From: Bacillota bacterium
Lineage (GTDB): Bacteria; Bacillota; Clostridia; Lachnospirales; Lachnospiraceae
NCBI GenBank assembly: GCA_023421505.1
Contig: JAEZTJ010000001.1
Coordinates: 1 to 27,166, forward strand
Direction: 5' to 3'
DNA length: 27,166 nucleotides
A model generated the notes under the pieces. The model searched no databases, had not been told where the DNA came from, and worked only from the letters and a program-made list of their open reading frames with translations. This document shows, piece after piece, positions 9,139-15,767 of this stretch (position 1 is its first letter; each line of letters opens with the position of its first letter). A program made the translations under genes and the position numbers.

Positions 9139-10726
9139 AACCAATCCCCCTGAACGCTTCTTCGAGTATGGCTTGTGATTTCTTTTCAGCCTTCATTACT
9201 TGGCGCATTTCAGCCTGAATACGGGCCATCTCTTTTTCGTAATCAATTTCTAAGTCATGGTCAATGAACTCTATATATTTACTTGGGGCAAGAGAATAGT
9301 TCTTAGCGCGAATGCCTTCTTTCTCATCAAGTTTTACGGATTTACAAAGTTCAGGAACATCTGAGTAAAGGCTTGTATCAGTGCTTTGCCAATTATTATA
9401 TATTTTCTTTATTTCTATAATTTGATCATCAGTAAACACTGTTTTCTTCTTTTTCTTACCCTTGTCAATTACAATTTCTTCTATGTTACCATCCCAGCGT
9501 CGCAAATCCATAAATAGTACTTCATTTGTACGGTCACGAAGCTGTCTGTCGCCTGATGTACAAGCTTTTTTATTCATATTAACAATCCATAAAGTGACAG
9601 AAATATCTGTGGTATAGAACATGTCACGAGGTAGAACGATAATAGCTTCAATCTTGTCTCGTTCAAGCAATTCTTTTCTGATTTCATATTCCACACCATC
9701 TGCGTTTAATGCACCATTTGCAAGCAGAAAACCTGCAATACCTTTATTTACATCTAATTTTGAAATCATATGCAGAATCCATGCGTAGTTTGCATTTGCT
9801 ACAGGTGGTGTTGAAAAACCTTTAAAACGAGGATCGTCAGTAAGTTGATCTTCACCACGCCAACCTTTTAAATTAAAAGGCGGATTAGCCATAATATAAT
9901 CAACTTTTTTATCTTTGTGTAAATCCTCAGTAAATGTTGAAGCGTTTTTTTCACCAAGATTATGCGCAATACCACGGATAGCAAGATTCATTTTACAAAG
10001 ACGCCATGTGTCGGGATTGCTCTCTTGGCCCAGAATTGAAACGTTCTGGCGATTACCATTATGACGATCTACAAACTTTAGAGATTGAACGAACATACCG
10101 CCCGAACCACAACATGGGTCATACACAGTGCCAGAATAAGGTTCAATCATTTCTGCAATCAGTTTAACTACTGAAGCAGGGGTATAAAATTCACCATCTT
10201 CCTTTGTTCCGGCAGCAGCATATACCTGAAGAAAATATTCATATACTCGGCCAATCAAATCATCTTCATGAAAGCGTTTCTCGTCTATTTTATTTACTTC
10301 ATCTATTAAATTTTTGATAGCCTCTTTACTTGCCCCAAGTGTTGCAAAAAGATTAAGTGGTAAAGCTCCTTTTAATGGAGTATTACTTTCTTCAATATCT
10401 GCCATTGCTTGATCTAGAATAACTGCAATATCATTAGCGCTTGCGTTTTTCACAATATAAGACCACCGTGCAGTTTCCTTCAAATAATATACATTTACAG
10501 CATTATAGAACGATACTTTTTCAAGAAAAGCTGGTATATCCCCGTATTGCTCCAATAATTCTGCTCTTCGTCTTTCAAACTTGTCCCCTGCAAACTTTAA
10601 AAACACTAACCCTATAACAGCATCTCTATTCTTTTCAGTACTTCCAACCCCACGAAGGGCAACACGACAGTTCCACAAAACGGTCTCCAGTGAAACCGCA
10701 ACTTCTTTTTTAGCAGCTTTTGCCAT
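9125..10726 (-). CDS. hsdM: Type I restriction-modification DNA methyltransferase HsdM
   Basis: About 533 aa, a normal HsdM size. SAM motif I is YDPCCGSGGMF (around residue 200) and the catalytic N6-adenine motif IV is NPPF (around 275). GEFYTP before motif I and an N-terminal HsdM_N-like helical region (residues 10-150) are present. It methylates adenines in the HsdS target to mark host DNA. The frame extends to 10765, but the ATG at 10726 is preceded by AAAGAGGA at seven bases and starts MAKAAKKE, so I use it. An 85-base gap to the upstream HTH gene holds a candidate internal promoter and a small dyad, so the RM core may be separately transcribed. Confidence 0.94.
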   Translation of the reverse strand: MAKAAKKEVAVSLETVLWNCRVALRGVGSTEKNRDAVIGLVFLKFAGDKFERRRAELLEQYGDIPAFLEKVSFYNAVNVYYLKETARWSYIVKNASANDIAVILDQAMADIEESNTPLKGALPLNLFATLGASKEAIKNLIDEVNKIDEKRFHEDDLIGRVYEYFLQVYAAAGTKEDGEFYTPASVVKLIAEMIEPYSGTVYDPCCGSGGMFVQSLKFVDRHNGNRQNVSILGQESNPDTWRLCKMNLAIRGIAHNLGEKNASTFTEDLHKDKKVDYIMANPPFNLKGWRGEDQLTDDPRFKGFSTPPVANANYAWILHMISKLDVNKGIAGFLLANGALNADGVEYEIRKELLERDKIEAIIVLPRDMFYTTDISVTLWIVNMNKKACTSGDRQLRDRTNEVLFMDLRRWDGNIEEIVIDKGKKKKKTVFTDDQIIEIKKIYNNWQSTDTSLYSDVPELCKSVKLDEKEGIRAKNYSLAPSKYIEFIDHDLEIDYEKEMARIQAEMRQVMKAEKKSQAILEEAFRGIGYGID

Positions 10727-10771
10727 AACATTTTCCTCTTTCCGGCTCGTGGCGTTCAAATACACCTTGCC

Positions 10772-10810
10772 ATTATTATTTTATAATTTTGTCTGTCCAA
10801 TAATCTGGAC
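10772..10810 (-). promoter_or_regulatory. Candidate internal promoter with dyad upstream of hsdM
   Basis: On the minus strand a TTGGAC hexamer (10795-10800) stands 17 bases from AATAAT (10772-10777), a moderate sigma-A-type match. The dyad GTCCA (10795-10799) / TGGAC (10806-10810) overlaps the -35 box. Its location immediately downstream of the small HTH gene makes it a plausible operator for that protein. Pattern reading only. Confidence 0.35.
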
Positions 10811-10811
10811 T

Positions 10812-11018
10812 CTAGTCTTTGTCAGGAGCTTCATCAGCTGCGCCGCCGGAACGAATCCATTCGTCTACTTCTGATAGCTTAAACTTCCACAGTCTGCCTA
10901 CCTTGTAAGCTGGCATATTCCTTTTTGCAATCCACTGCAAAACGGTATCTCTGCCGATGCCAAGGTGTTCCATGACTTCTTTCAAGGTGGACCATTTCTC
11001 AATGTTATAATCGCTCAC
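10812..11018 (-). CDS. Small excisionase-like helix-turn-helix DNA-binding protein
   Basis: A 68- to 73-aa protein with the MerR/excisionase winged-helix fold (HTH_17 type): STLKEVMEHLGIGRDTVLQWI (HTH) followed by the wing KVGRLWKFKLSEVDEWI. Such proteins commonly precede hsdM in Firmicute type I loci, where they may regulate the operon. Excision activity is not implied. The frame opens at ATG 11033 (MEVNN), but that ATG lies within the ATGGAGG that serves as Shine-Dalgarno eight bases before GTG 11018, so I prefer the GTG start. The upstream gene's stop is at 11036. The acidic tail (ADEAPDKD) is typical of a short linker end. The fold is confident; the role is inferred from position. Confidence 0.8.
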   Translation of the reverse strand: MSDYNIEKWSTLKEVMEHLGIGRDTVLQWIAKRNMPAYKVGRLWKFKLSEVDEWIRSGGAADEAPDKD

Positions 11019-11035
11019 GTTGTTAACCTCCATGA

Positions 11036-11914
11036 TTAGGCTTCAAAAATAGTATCAATTGCAACATTGAAAATCCATCTGTAATTTGGAAAGCAGTTAT
11101 TTCCATCACAGTCTTGCATCTCCCAAATACAATCGAACTTTCCTTCAAAGCCACGGGCGTAAAAGCTCGTGGTTATTTTTATTATTTCACCCGGAGCAGT
11201 TTCCGGTATCTCTATTTCCGTTTTACTAGCACTAGGACGGACATCTGTAGCATTTACAAAGACAAGTTTTCTACTGTACCAACTTAGATGTCCAGAATTG
11301 TGAATCACCCATGTATGCTCAAAAGTTTCGTAACATTTGGCCTTGTGATTTCTACCTTTATCTTCAACCCAAACATCATCGCCATTATTTAAAGGCCCAC
11401 AAATCATATTCGGCTCATCTTCAACTCCGAGCACTTGTCGTTGATATTCAGAGATTATGACATTATCAACATCATCATCGCCACGAACAATAAACATTTG
11501 AAATTGAACTGCTAATGCCCTTGCAAGATAGCGTTTGTTCACTTCATATGATGCGGGTACACCGAATGAATTCATGCAGTCTCTAACTTTATCGGAATCA
11601 AGGTTCGTTTCAAGAAAGTTTTTAAGTTCATCAACCTTTGCCGGTTTTGGGAAACTCGCCTTCATTTCAGGGGTCAACACTCTGTCTTTTGCGTAATGAC
11701 GCTCATTCTCTAAATATGATGTTGTTCTATGTGTTTTCGACTTTGGCAGTGTAAAGTAGCTACTTCCTCCGGCAATAAAAAATTTGATGATAAAGACACC
11801 CTGGTTTTCTTGTTTTACAAGATATCTATACAGGTCTCTGAAAAATTCAAAACTCTTGATCGTGCTCACCTCACTTGTACCTAGCCTGTACCTACAGTAC
11901 CTAATAAACACCAT
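11036..11914 (-). CDS. Protein with C-terminal NBR1-like immunoglobulin domain, first gene of the defence operon
   Basis: About 292 aa in two parts. Residues about 180-288 match the NBR1/N_BRCA1_IG-type Ig-like fold: TWVIHNSGHLSW (201-212), then IPETAPGEIIKI (236-247), then FEGKFDCIWEMQDCDG (256-271), then YRWIFNVAI. This is the W/N-G-W, PGE and W-x-(L/M)-x-D-x-x-G pattern of that domain. Residues about 20-165 are an uncharacterised domain with FFRDLYRYLV, LTPEMKASFPKP and YLARALAVQFQMFI. There is no signal peptide or membrane helix. The stop lies 2 bases from the HTH frame, so cotranscription is likely. I use ATG 11914; GTG 11869 is an alternative because repeats occupy the first 15 codons. 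The Ig call is fairly firm; the function is unknown. Confidence 0.65.
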   Translation of the reverse strand: MVFIRYCRYRLGTSEVSTIKSFEFFRDLYRYLVKQENQGVFIIKFFIAGGSSYFTLPKSKTHRTTSYLENERHYAKDRVLTPEMKASFPKPAKVDELKNFLETNLDSDKVRDCMNSFGVPASYEVNKRYLARALAVQFQMFIVRGDDDVDNVIISEYQRQVLGVEDEPNMICGPLNNGDDVWVEDKGRNHKAKCYETFEHTWVIHNSGHLSWYSRKLVFVNATDVRPSASKTEIEIPETAPGEIIKITTSFYARGFEGKFDCIWEMQDCDGNNCFPNYRWIFNVAIDTIFEA

Positions 11915-11937
11915 TTTGACCTATACGCCTGTACCTA
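11877..11937 (-). repeat. Four copies of TAGGTAC at the head of the defence operon
   Basis: On the plus strand GTACCTA occurs at 11877-11883, 11888-11894, 11897-11903 and 11931-11937. Two of the copies are part of an identical 12-mer, GCCTGTACCTAC (11884-11895 and 11927-11938). The cluster covers the proposed start of the Ig-domain gene. If the GTG at 11869 is the real start, it would be a repeated regulator-binding site in the promoter region. Confidence 0.45.
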
Positions 11938-12317
11938 CTCGCCTTGGTATTCTTTACTTAGATAGACGAGGAAGACATGCTTACGGTGCTTATACAGATA
12001 TTTCCACAAACATGGTATCACAATAGACTACAAAAATCAATCATTTAAGGCAAAAACACATGTAAACCATCGTAGACCGACTTTAAGCATTGACTAGCCT
12101 CTTCCATCAAACCCACCCCATAGGACATCCCCTGATCAAGGATGATTCCAGACCTATCGGGTGAACAACTAAATAACTGCCACCAGCCACTGGAATAGCT
12201 GGTCGCCAATTCTGAAGCGGGAGTAATCCCATTCGGACGGTCGACTATTGCCTTTTTGGGCTGGTGCACGTCATGTGAGCTCTCGCTTCGGTTTCAAGCC
12301 GAAGGAGGGCTTACATT
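11915..12317. other. Divergent intergenic region between the defence operon and the sigma-like gene
   Basis: About 400 bases with no convincing protein gene. The part from about 12045 to 12270 is visibly richer in G and C than its flanks. It contains short hairpins, for example ACCAGC/GCTGGT (12182-12203) and GGGA/TCCC (12219-12230). It keeps a 74-codon open frame on the minus strand that I do not recognise and that has no good ribosome binding site. It should contain the promoters of both flanking units, but no clear -35/-10 pair stands out. It could hold a small RNA or a remnant of another gene. Confidence 0.4.
12275..12314 (+). promoter_or_regulatory. Hairpin sequestering the ribosome binding site of the sigma-like gene
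   Basis: A 16-bp imperfect stem: 12275-12291 pairs with 12299-12314 around a 7-base loop. The inner arms are CTTCGG (12286-12291) and CCGAAG (12299-12304), and the outer arms are GTGAGC (12275-12280) and GCTTAC (12309-12314), with one bulged G at 12285. The whole AAGGAGG Shine-Dalgarno (12302-12308), nine bases before the ATG at 12318, lies in the 3' arm. Translation should therefore be low unless the hairpin is opened. Confidence 0.65.
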
Positions 12318-12902
12318 ATGACAAAGAAAGACAAAAAAACTTATCTCATCCCCATGGAGGTAACAAGAGAGACAATCGAAGCGTACGGTATCAAGAAGGA
12401 AGATGTGGTACCAGCAAAAATCGGGAATAAAATAGTATCAGCTATCATGATTCCTACAGATGACGAAGAACTTTATCTTACGTACATGCGTCCCATTTGG
12501 GCAGAAATGAAACGTGAAGAACGCAGCCGCCGTTGCATAGTTAGCGATGGCAAGGGAAAACTCAAGCGCTGCGAAATGGACTGTAAGGCCTGCAAGAAGA
12601 TGAAGGATGGAGCTCCGCTTTCGCTTGAATCTTTCTTCGAGGAAACAGAGCTTGAATTCGAGGACCCAGCTGCTATACAGTGTGAAACAATCCTAACGGC
12701 TATGCTCTTTGAAGACCTTCTTGACAGTCTTCGCAACAAGGCTCCTGAGTTGGCACCAATATTTGAAATGCTTTATGACGGAAAATCACAACGTACAATT
12801 GCAAACCTTATTAATAAGCCTCAGTCATCGGTTAACGATATGATCAAGCGTATGAGAACAATTCTACAACAACATATTAGCCGAGATGATTTAGGAAGAT
12901 AA
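12318..12902 (+). CDS. Sigma-70 region 4-like regulator of mobile-element type
   Basis: A 194-aa protein. The C-terminal 55 residues, from RNKAPELAPIFEMLYDGKSQ through INKPQSSVNDMIKRMRTI, form a sigma-70 region 4-like helix-turn-helix. No region 2 (core -10 binding) is visible. Mid-protein there is a cysteine cluster, RRC...RCEMDCKACKKMKDG (about residues 72-98), that could bind a metal. Proteins of this build are common in Firmicute prophages and integrative conjugative elements and probably control element transcription. The ATG start follows AAGGAGG at nine bases, inside a strong hairpin. The gene diverges from the defence operon and ends at a good terminator. The fold is fairly sure; the regulon is unknown. 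Confidence 0.75.
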   Translation: MTKKDKKTYLIPMEVTRETIEAYGIKKEDVVPAKIGNKIVSAIMIPTDDEELYLTYMRPIWAEMKREERSRRCIVSDGKGKLKRCEMDCKACKKMKDGAPLSLESFFEETELEFEDPAAIQCETILTAMLFEDLLDSLRNKAPELAPIFEMLYDGKSQRTIANLINKPQSSVNDMIKRMRTILQQHISRDDLGR

Positions 12903-12910
12903 CATAGTAG

Positions 12911-12945
12911 AAGGCAGTAGTTCTGTAATAGGACTACTGCCTTTT
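12911..12945 (+). terminator. Terminator after the sigma-like gene
   Basis: Perfect 11-base arms AAGGCAGTAGT (12911-12921) and ACTACTGCCTT (12933-12943), followed by TT. It lies 8 bases after the stop codon. Confidence 0.85.
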
Positions 12946-12963
12946 ACTTCATTCATTTAACAA

Positions 12964-13044
12964 CAGTTCCCTAGTTTCAACCCTATCCAAAAACAGTAGT
13001 TCCCTTGTCTCGCGGGATAAAAAGCAGTTCTATAGCCTCAACCC
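12964..13044. repeat. Pair of degenerate 20-base repeats near the possible element edge
   Basis: The 20-mer at 12964-12983 (CAGTTC, then TAG, then TCAACCC) recurs at 13025-13044 with about 16 of 20 bases matching. A further fragment, CAGTAGTTCC, lies between them. They occupy the gap between the sigma-like gene terminator and the rlmD terminator. They could be recombination-related or simply decayed DNA. Confidence 0.3.
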
Positions 13045-13082
13045 AACAATGCTCTCAAACCCGGGCTGCTTTTGAACGATAA

Positions 13083-13137
13083 AAAAATAAGGTTTCCATC
13101 AATCGGTGATTGTTACCGAAAGTCTGGAAACCTTTGA
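13083..13137 (-). terminator. Terminator of rlmD
   Basis: The arms AAGGTTTCCA and TGGAAACCTT enclose a second small stem, TCGGT/ACCGA. On the minus strand the outer stem is followed by ATTTTTTTA, a strong U-tract, which matches the end of the rlmD transcript. The plus strand end (TTTGATTT) is weaker but could also stop transcription from the left. Confidence 0.85.
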
Positions 13138-13159
13138 TTTCAAGCCCTTTAGAGCCTAT

Positions 13160-14596
13160 TTATTTATCTTTGCGTGACATCAAACAAACCGTCTCAACGT
13201 GCACTGTCTCCGGAAACATATCTACCGCGCAGACCTTTTCCACCTTATATCCCTTCGCTTGTAAAACCTCCAGATCTCTAATCAGCGAAGTTGGTTTACA
13301 GGATATATACACAATCCTGTCTACTCCAAAATCAATGATCTTATCTAGCGCCTTTGGATGTATCCCATCTCTCGGCGGATCGAGAACAATAATATCCGGT
13401 TTGTCCTGAAGAGAGTCAATAACCTTGAGTACATCTCCAGCTATAAATTCACAATTAGTAAGTCCGTTTAAAGCAGCATTTTCACTGGCGGCATCTACTG
13501 CCTCTTCTACAATTTCGACTCCGGTTACTTTCTTTGCAACTGGTGCCAGAAGCTGGGCTATCGTTCCGGTGCCACTGTATAAATCAAATATTTTCTTATC
13601 CTTTGTCTCACCAACATATTCTCTAACCTTTGAATATAGAACCTCAGCTCCCAGAGAGTTAGTCTGAAAGAAGGAAAAGGTTGATATTTTAAATCTTAGT
13701 CCAAGTAACTCTTCGTATATATAATCTCTTCCATACAGTACTTCCATGCGATCACTCTTCACTACATCAGCAGGACTATCATTATAGGTATGATGAATAC
13801 CTGCAATCCTTCCCAGAAGCGGTAGTTGAAGTAATTGTACTGCAAGCGGAGCAAAGATATCATCCTTGTTTTCTATCTTTGAATAATGATCTGTTCCTTC
13901 TATATTGATATCTCCGCCCTTCAAGGCTTCTAATTCCTCTTCCTGAGAGGTTGTTAGAATATTAATTAGAATTTCTCCGGTTTTTACAGCCTTTCGAACG
14001 AGCAGATGTCTTAAATAACCCTTATGCGAAAGCTTGTGGTAATAATCCATTCCTAGTTTTGTGCAGTACTGTAATACACAATCCAGTATAGTATTGATAT
14101 CTTTATCCACAATCCGGCAGTCATCGGCGGTGATAATATCATGAAAGCTGCCTTTTTTATGAAGCCCCAGAGCAAGCGGGCCATTCTTATATTCATCTCC
14201 AAAGGAGAACTCCATCTTATTGCGGTAGCCCCATTCCGTTGGGCTACTGAGAATACCTTCAAAGCTATATTCCCTGCATACTTGACTCAACAGTCGCTTC
14301 ACCTGTTCCTTCTTCATCTCAAGCTGACCTTCATAGGACATTGTCTGATAGCTGCAGCCTCCGCATTCACCAAAGCTTCTGCAAGCCTTCTCCCTGCACT
14401 CCAAAGGTGATTTTGCAAGTACCTCCATCAGCTTTCCCTCAGATTTATCTTTTCTTACTTTGTTTACGGCAAAGCTAATCCTCTGACCAGGTATGCAGTT
14501 TTTTACAATAACCTTTTCGCCTTCTACCTCGATGATTCCTTTATTAGGGAAATCAACCCGTTTGACTATTCCTTCATAAATCTGACCCTTTTTCAT
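13160..14596 (-). CDS. rlmD: 23S rRNA (uracil-C5) methyltransferase, RlmD/RumA family
   Basis: A 478-aa SAM-dependent RNA methyltransferase that makes 5-methyluridine in 23S rRNA. The N-terminal TRAM domain (residues 1-60) is followed by a 4Fe-4S cysteine set, C67, C72, C78 and C81 with C160. SAM motif I is FDLYSGTGT, then LDPPRDGIHP, the nucleophilic cysteine is in YISCKP (about C433), and the catalytic glutamate is in HVETV (about E468). In Gram-positives one such enzyme (RlmCD) may cover more than one uridine, and paralogues are common, so the exact target is not fixed. The start at 14596 has only AGGAT close upstream; the stronger GAGGAGG belongs to a 7-codon leader ORF just before it. 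The 3' end of this gene is a known integration site for mobile elements in streptococci. Confidence 0.9.
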   Translation of the reverse strand: MKKGQIYEGIVKRVDFPNKGIIEVEGEKVIVKNCIPGQRISFAVNKVRKDKSEGKLMEVLAKSPLECREKACRSFGECGGCSYQTMSYEGQLEMKKEQVKRLLSQVCREYSFEGILSSPTEWGYRNKMEFSFGDEYKNGPLALGLHKKGSFHDIITADDCRIVDKDINTILDCVLQYCTKLGMDYYHKLSHKGYLRHLLVRKAVKTGEILINILTTSQEEELEALKGGDINIEGTDHYSKIENKDDIFAPLAVQLLQLPLLGRIAGIHHTYNDSPADVVKSDRMEVLYGRDYIYEELLGLRFKISTFSFFQTNSLGAEVLYSKVREYVGETKDKKIFDLYSGTGTIAQLLAPVAKKVTGVEIVEEAVDAASENAALNGLTNCEFIAGDVLKVIDSLQDKPDIIVLDPPRDGIHPKALDKIIDFGVDRIVYISCKPTSLIRDLEVLQAKGYKVEKVCAVDMFPETVHVETVCLMSRKDK

Positions 14597-14601
14597 TTAT
14601 C

Positions 14602-14625
14602 CTATAAGTATGTCCCTTGAGGCAT
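14602..14625 (-). CDS. Seven-codon leader ORF upstream of rlmD (putative)
   Basis: ATG at 14625 opens a frame reading MPQGTYL and stopping at TAG 14602-14604, five bases before the rlmD ATG. It has a much better ribosome binding site (AAGAGGAGG, six bases before the ATG) than rlmD itself. AAGTATG and CATACTT at its two ends could form a 7-bp hairpin. It may couple translation into rlmD or act as a leader peptide. Expression is not demonstrated. Confidence 0.35.
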   Translation of the reverse strand: MPQGTYL

Positions 14626-14770
14626 ACTTTTCCTCCTCTTAATCATTATTCTTTATGGGTAATTACGAAACTCTGTATTTGTAAATATCATATACAAGTA
14701 CATACGATTGCATAGCAGCAATTTTGCTCATAGGAGCATTGGAGATATGCCGCTTTTCATTTACCGTATC

Positions 14771-14799
14771 ATTATAAAGATAAACTTTGATTTTGTCTA
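14771..14799 (-). promoter_or_regulatory. Probable sigma-A promoter of rlmD
   Basis: On the minus strand TAGACA (14794-14799) is separated by exactly 17 bases from a consensus TATAAT (14771-14776). This leaves an unusually long leader of roughly 170 bases before rlmD, containing the short leader ORF. Confidence 0.6.
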
Positions 14800-14843
14800 C
14801 TTTTGATATCTTCCATAAACATTACTTTTTGATTACTTTTATC

Positions 14844-14873
14844 TTGAAATTTCTATATAATATGTGGTACAAT
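14844..14873 (+). promoter_or_regulatory. Probable promoter of the AraC-VOC pair
   Basis: TTGAAA (14844-14849) is 18 bases from TACAAT (14868-14873), which is preceded by TGG, an extended -10 element. A second TATAAT at 14856-14861 with TTACTT 17 bases upstream is an alternative. Confidence 0.5.
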
Positions 14874-14901
14874 CTACCATATCGAATGTTTGTTCGAAAT
14901 G

Positions 14902-14919
14902 TTGTATATTGATATACAA
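14902..14919. promoter_or_regulatory. Perfect dyad in the AraC-gene leader
   Basis: TTGTATAT-TG-ATATACAA is a perfect inverted repeat with 8-base arms. It is preceded by the smaller dyad TCGAA/TTCGA (14882-14897). Both lie just after the predicted transcription start and before the ribosome binding site, so they could be operators for autoregulation or leader hairpins. Confidence 0.45.
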
Positions 14920-14936
14920 AGGAAAGGTGATTTTTC

Positions 14937-15767
14937 TTGGAGCAGTCTAATCTTATTCTTCCCCATATCCTAAGGAGAGATAATAGAATATATGTATCAC
15001 CTCACAACAGTTTAAAGCCTTATATTGCCCATTATACCTTCACTTATCCTGCTGGTGTTGAATTACCTGCAAGGTTAACCTTGATTCCTGATCTAAGCGG
15101 CTGTATTGTTATTAAATTTGACGGCAATGATTTAGAATGTAATTTTTTTGGACCTAGCACGAAAACAATTACGGTAGAGAATCAGCAGGAGATGACTCCG
15201 CTGATGCTATTTGTAGAATTCCTGCCAGCTGGAGCTCATCAGCTCTTTGGCTATAGTTTATCAGATATTGCCGATCAGGTTATTCCCTTAGAGGATATTA
15301 ATCATGAGCTTAAGCTTCAAATGGCTGATACTATCTTTCGATATATTGACATGAATGAATATATCGTACTATTAACTAACGCTATGAATCGTATTTTTCT
15401 TACTTATCTATCCAAAAGTAAGACAGCAGGGACAATCAGCAATCTGATTACTTATCTATATCAGAATAAGGACATGAATTCTGTTAGAAAGCTTTCTGAA
15501 GCCAGCCAATACAGCGAGCGCCACTTTAACCGCCTTTTCTATGCCGCAACTGGTACGAGTACCAAGCGCTTTTTAAAGCTTTTAAGGATTAATCAGACGA
15601 TCAAATTATTTAGAGATGACGCTCTCTCACTTACAGCTCTTGCTCAATTATGCGGTTATTATGATCAAGCTCACTTCATTCATGATTTTAAATCAGTCTG
15701 TGAGGTAACTCCCAGTGATTTTCGATCAAACTTGTCCGAATTTTACAATGAAGCCTTTAAATTCTAG
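14937..15767 (+). CDS. AraC-family transcriptional regulator
   Basis: A 276-aa protein. The N-terminal half (residues 1-160) is a beta-rich sensor of the type found with DUF6597-like regulators. The C-terminal half holds the two AraC helix-turn-helices: VRKLSEASQYSERHFNRLF (first) and LTALAQLCGYYDQAHFIHDF (second, with the signature GYYDQAHFIHDFK), then VTPSDFR. It starts at TTG 14937 with AAAGGTGA six bases upstream; no good ATG lies nearby. The gene 70 bases downstream encodes a VOC-fold protein in the same direction, probably cotranscribed. The inducer is unknown. Confidence 0.88.
   Translation: MEQSNLILPHILRRDNRIYVSPHNSLKPYIAHYTFTYPAGVELPARLTLIPDLSGCIVIKFDGNDLECNFFGPSTKTITVENQQEMTPLMLFVEFLPAGAHQLFGYSLSDIADQVIPLEDINHELKLQMADTIFRYIDMNEYIVLLTNAMNRIFLTYLSKSKTAGTISNLITYLYQNKDMNSVRKLSEASQYSERHFNRLFYAATGTSTKRFLKLLRINQTIKLFRDDALSLTALAQLCGYYDQAHFIHDFKSVCEVTPSDFRSNLSEFYNEAFKF

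Larger units (their letters stand above)
14597..14936. other. Divergent intergenic region between rlmD and the AraC-type gene
   Basis: It contains the rlmD promoter and long leader, the 7-codon leader ORF, the AraC-gene promoter (14844-14873) and two dyads (14882-14897 and 14902-14919). I see no RNA gene and no longer protein gene. Confidence 0.6.

Noticed and set aside
10812..11033. Excisionase acting with an integrase
   Set aside because: The fold matches, but there is no integrase nearby and the gene directly precedes hsdM, so a regulatory role is more likely.
12045..12269. 74-codon open frame on the minus strand as a real gene
   Set aside because: No ribosome binding site, no recognised motif, and low-complexity hairpins in the DNA; kept only as a note on the intergenic region.
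12964..13044. CRISPR-like array from the repeated 20-mers
   Set aside because: Only two degenerate copies, no uniform spacer length and no cas genes in the window.
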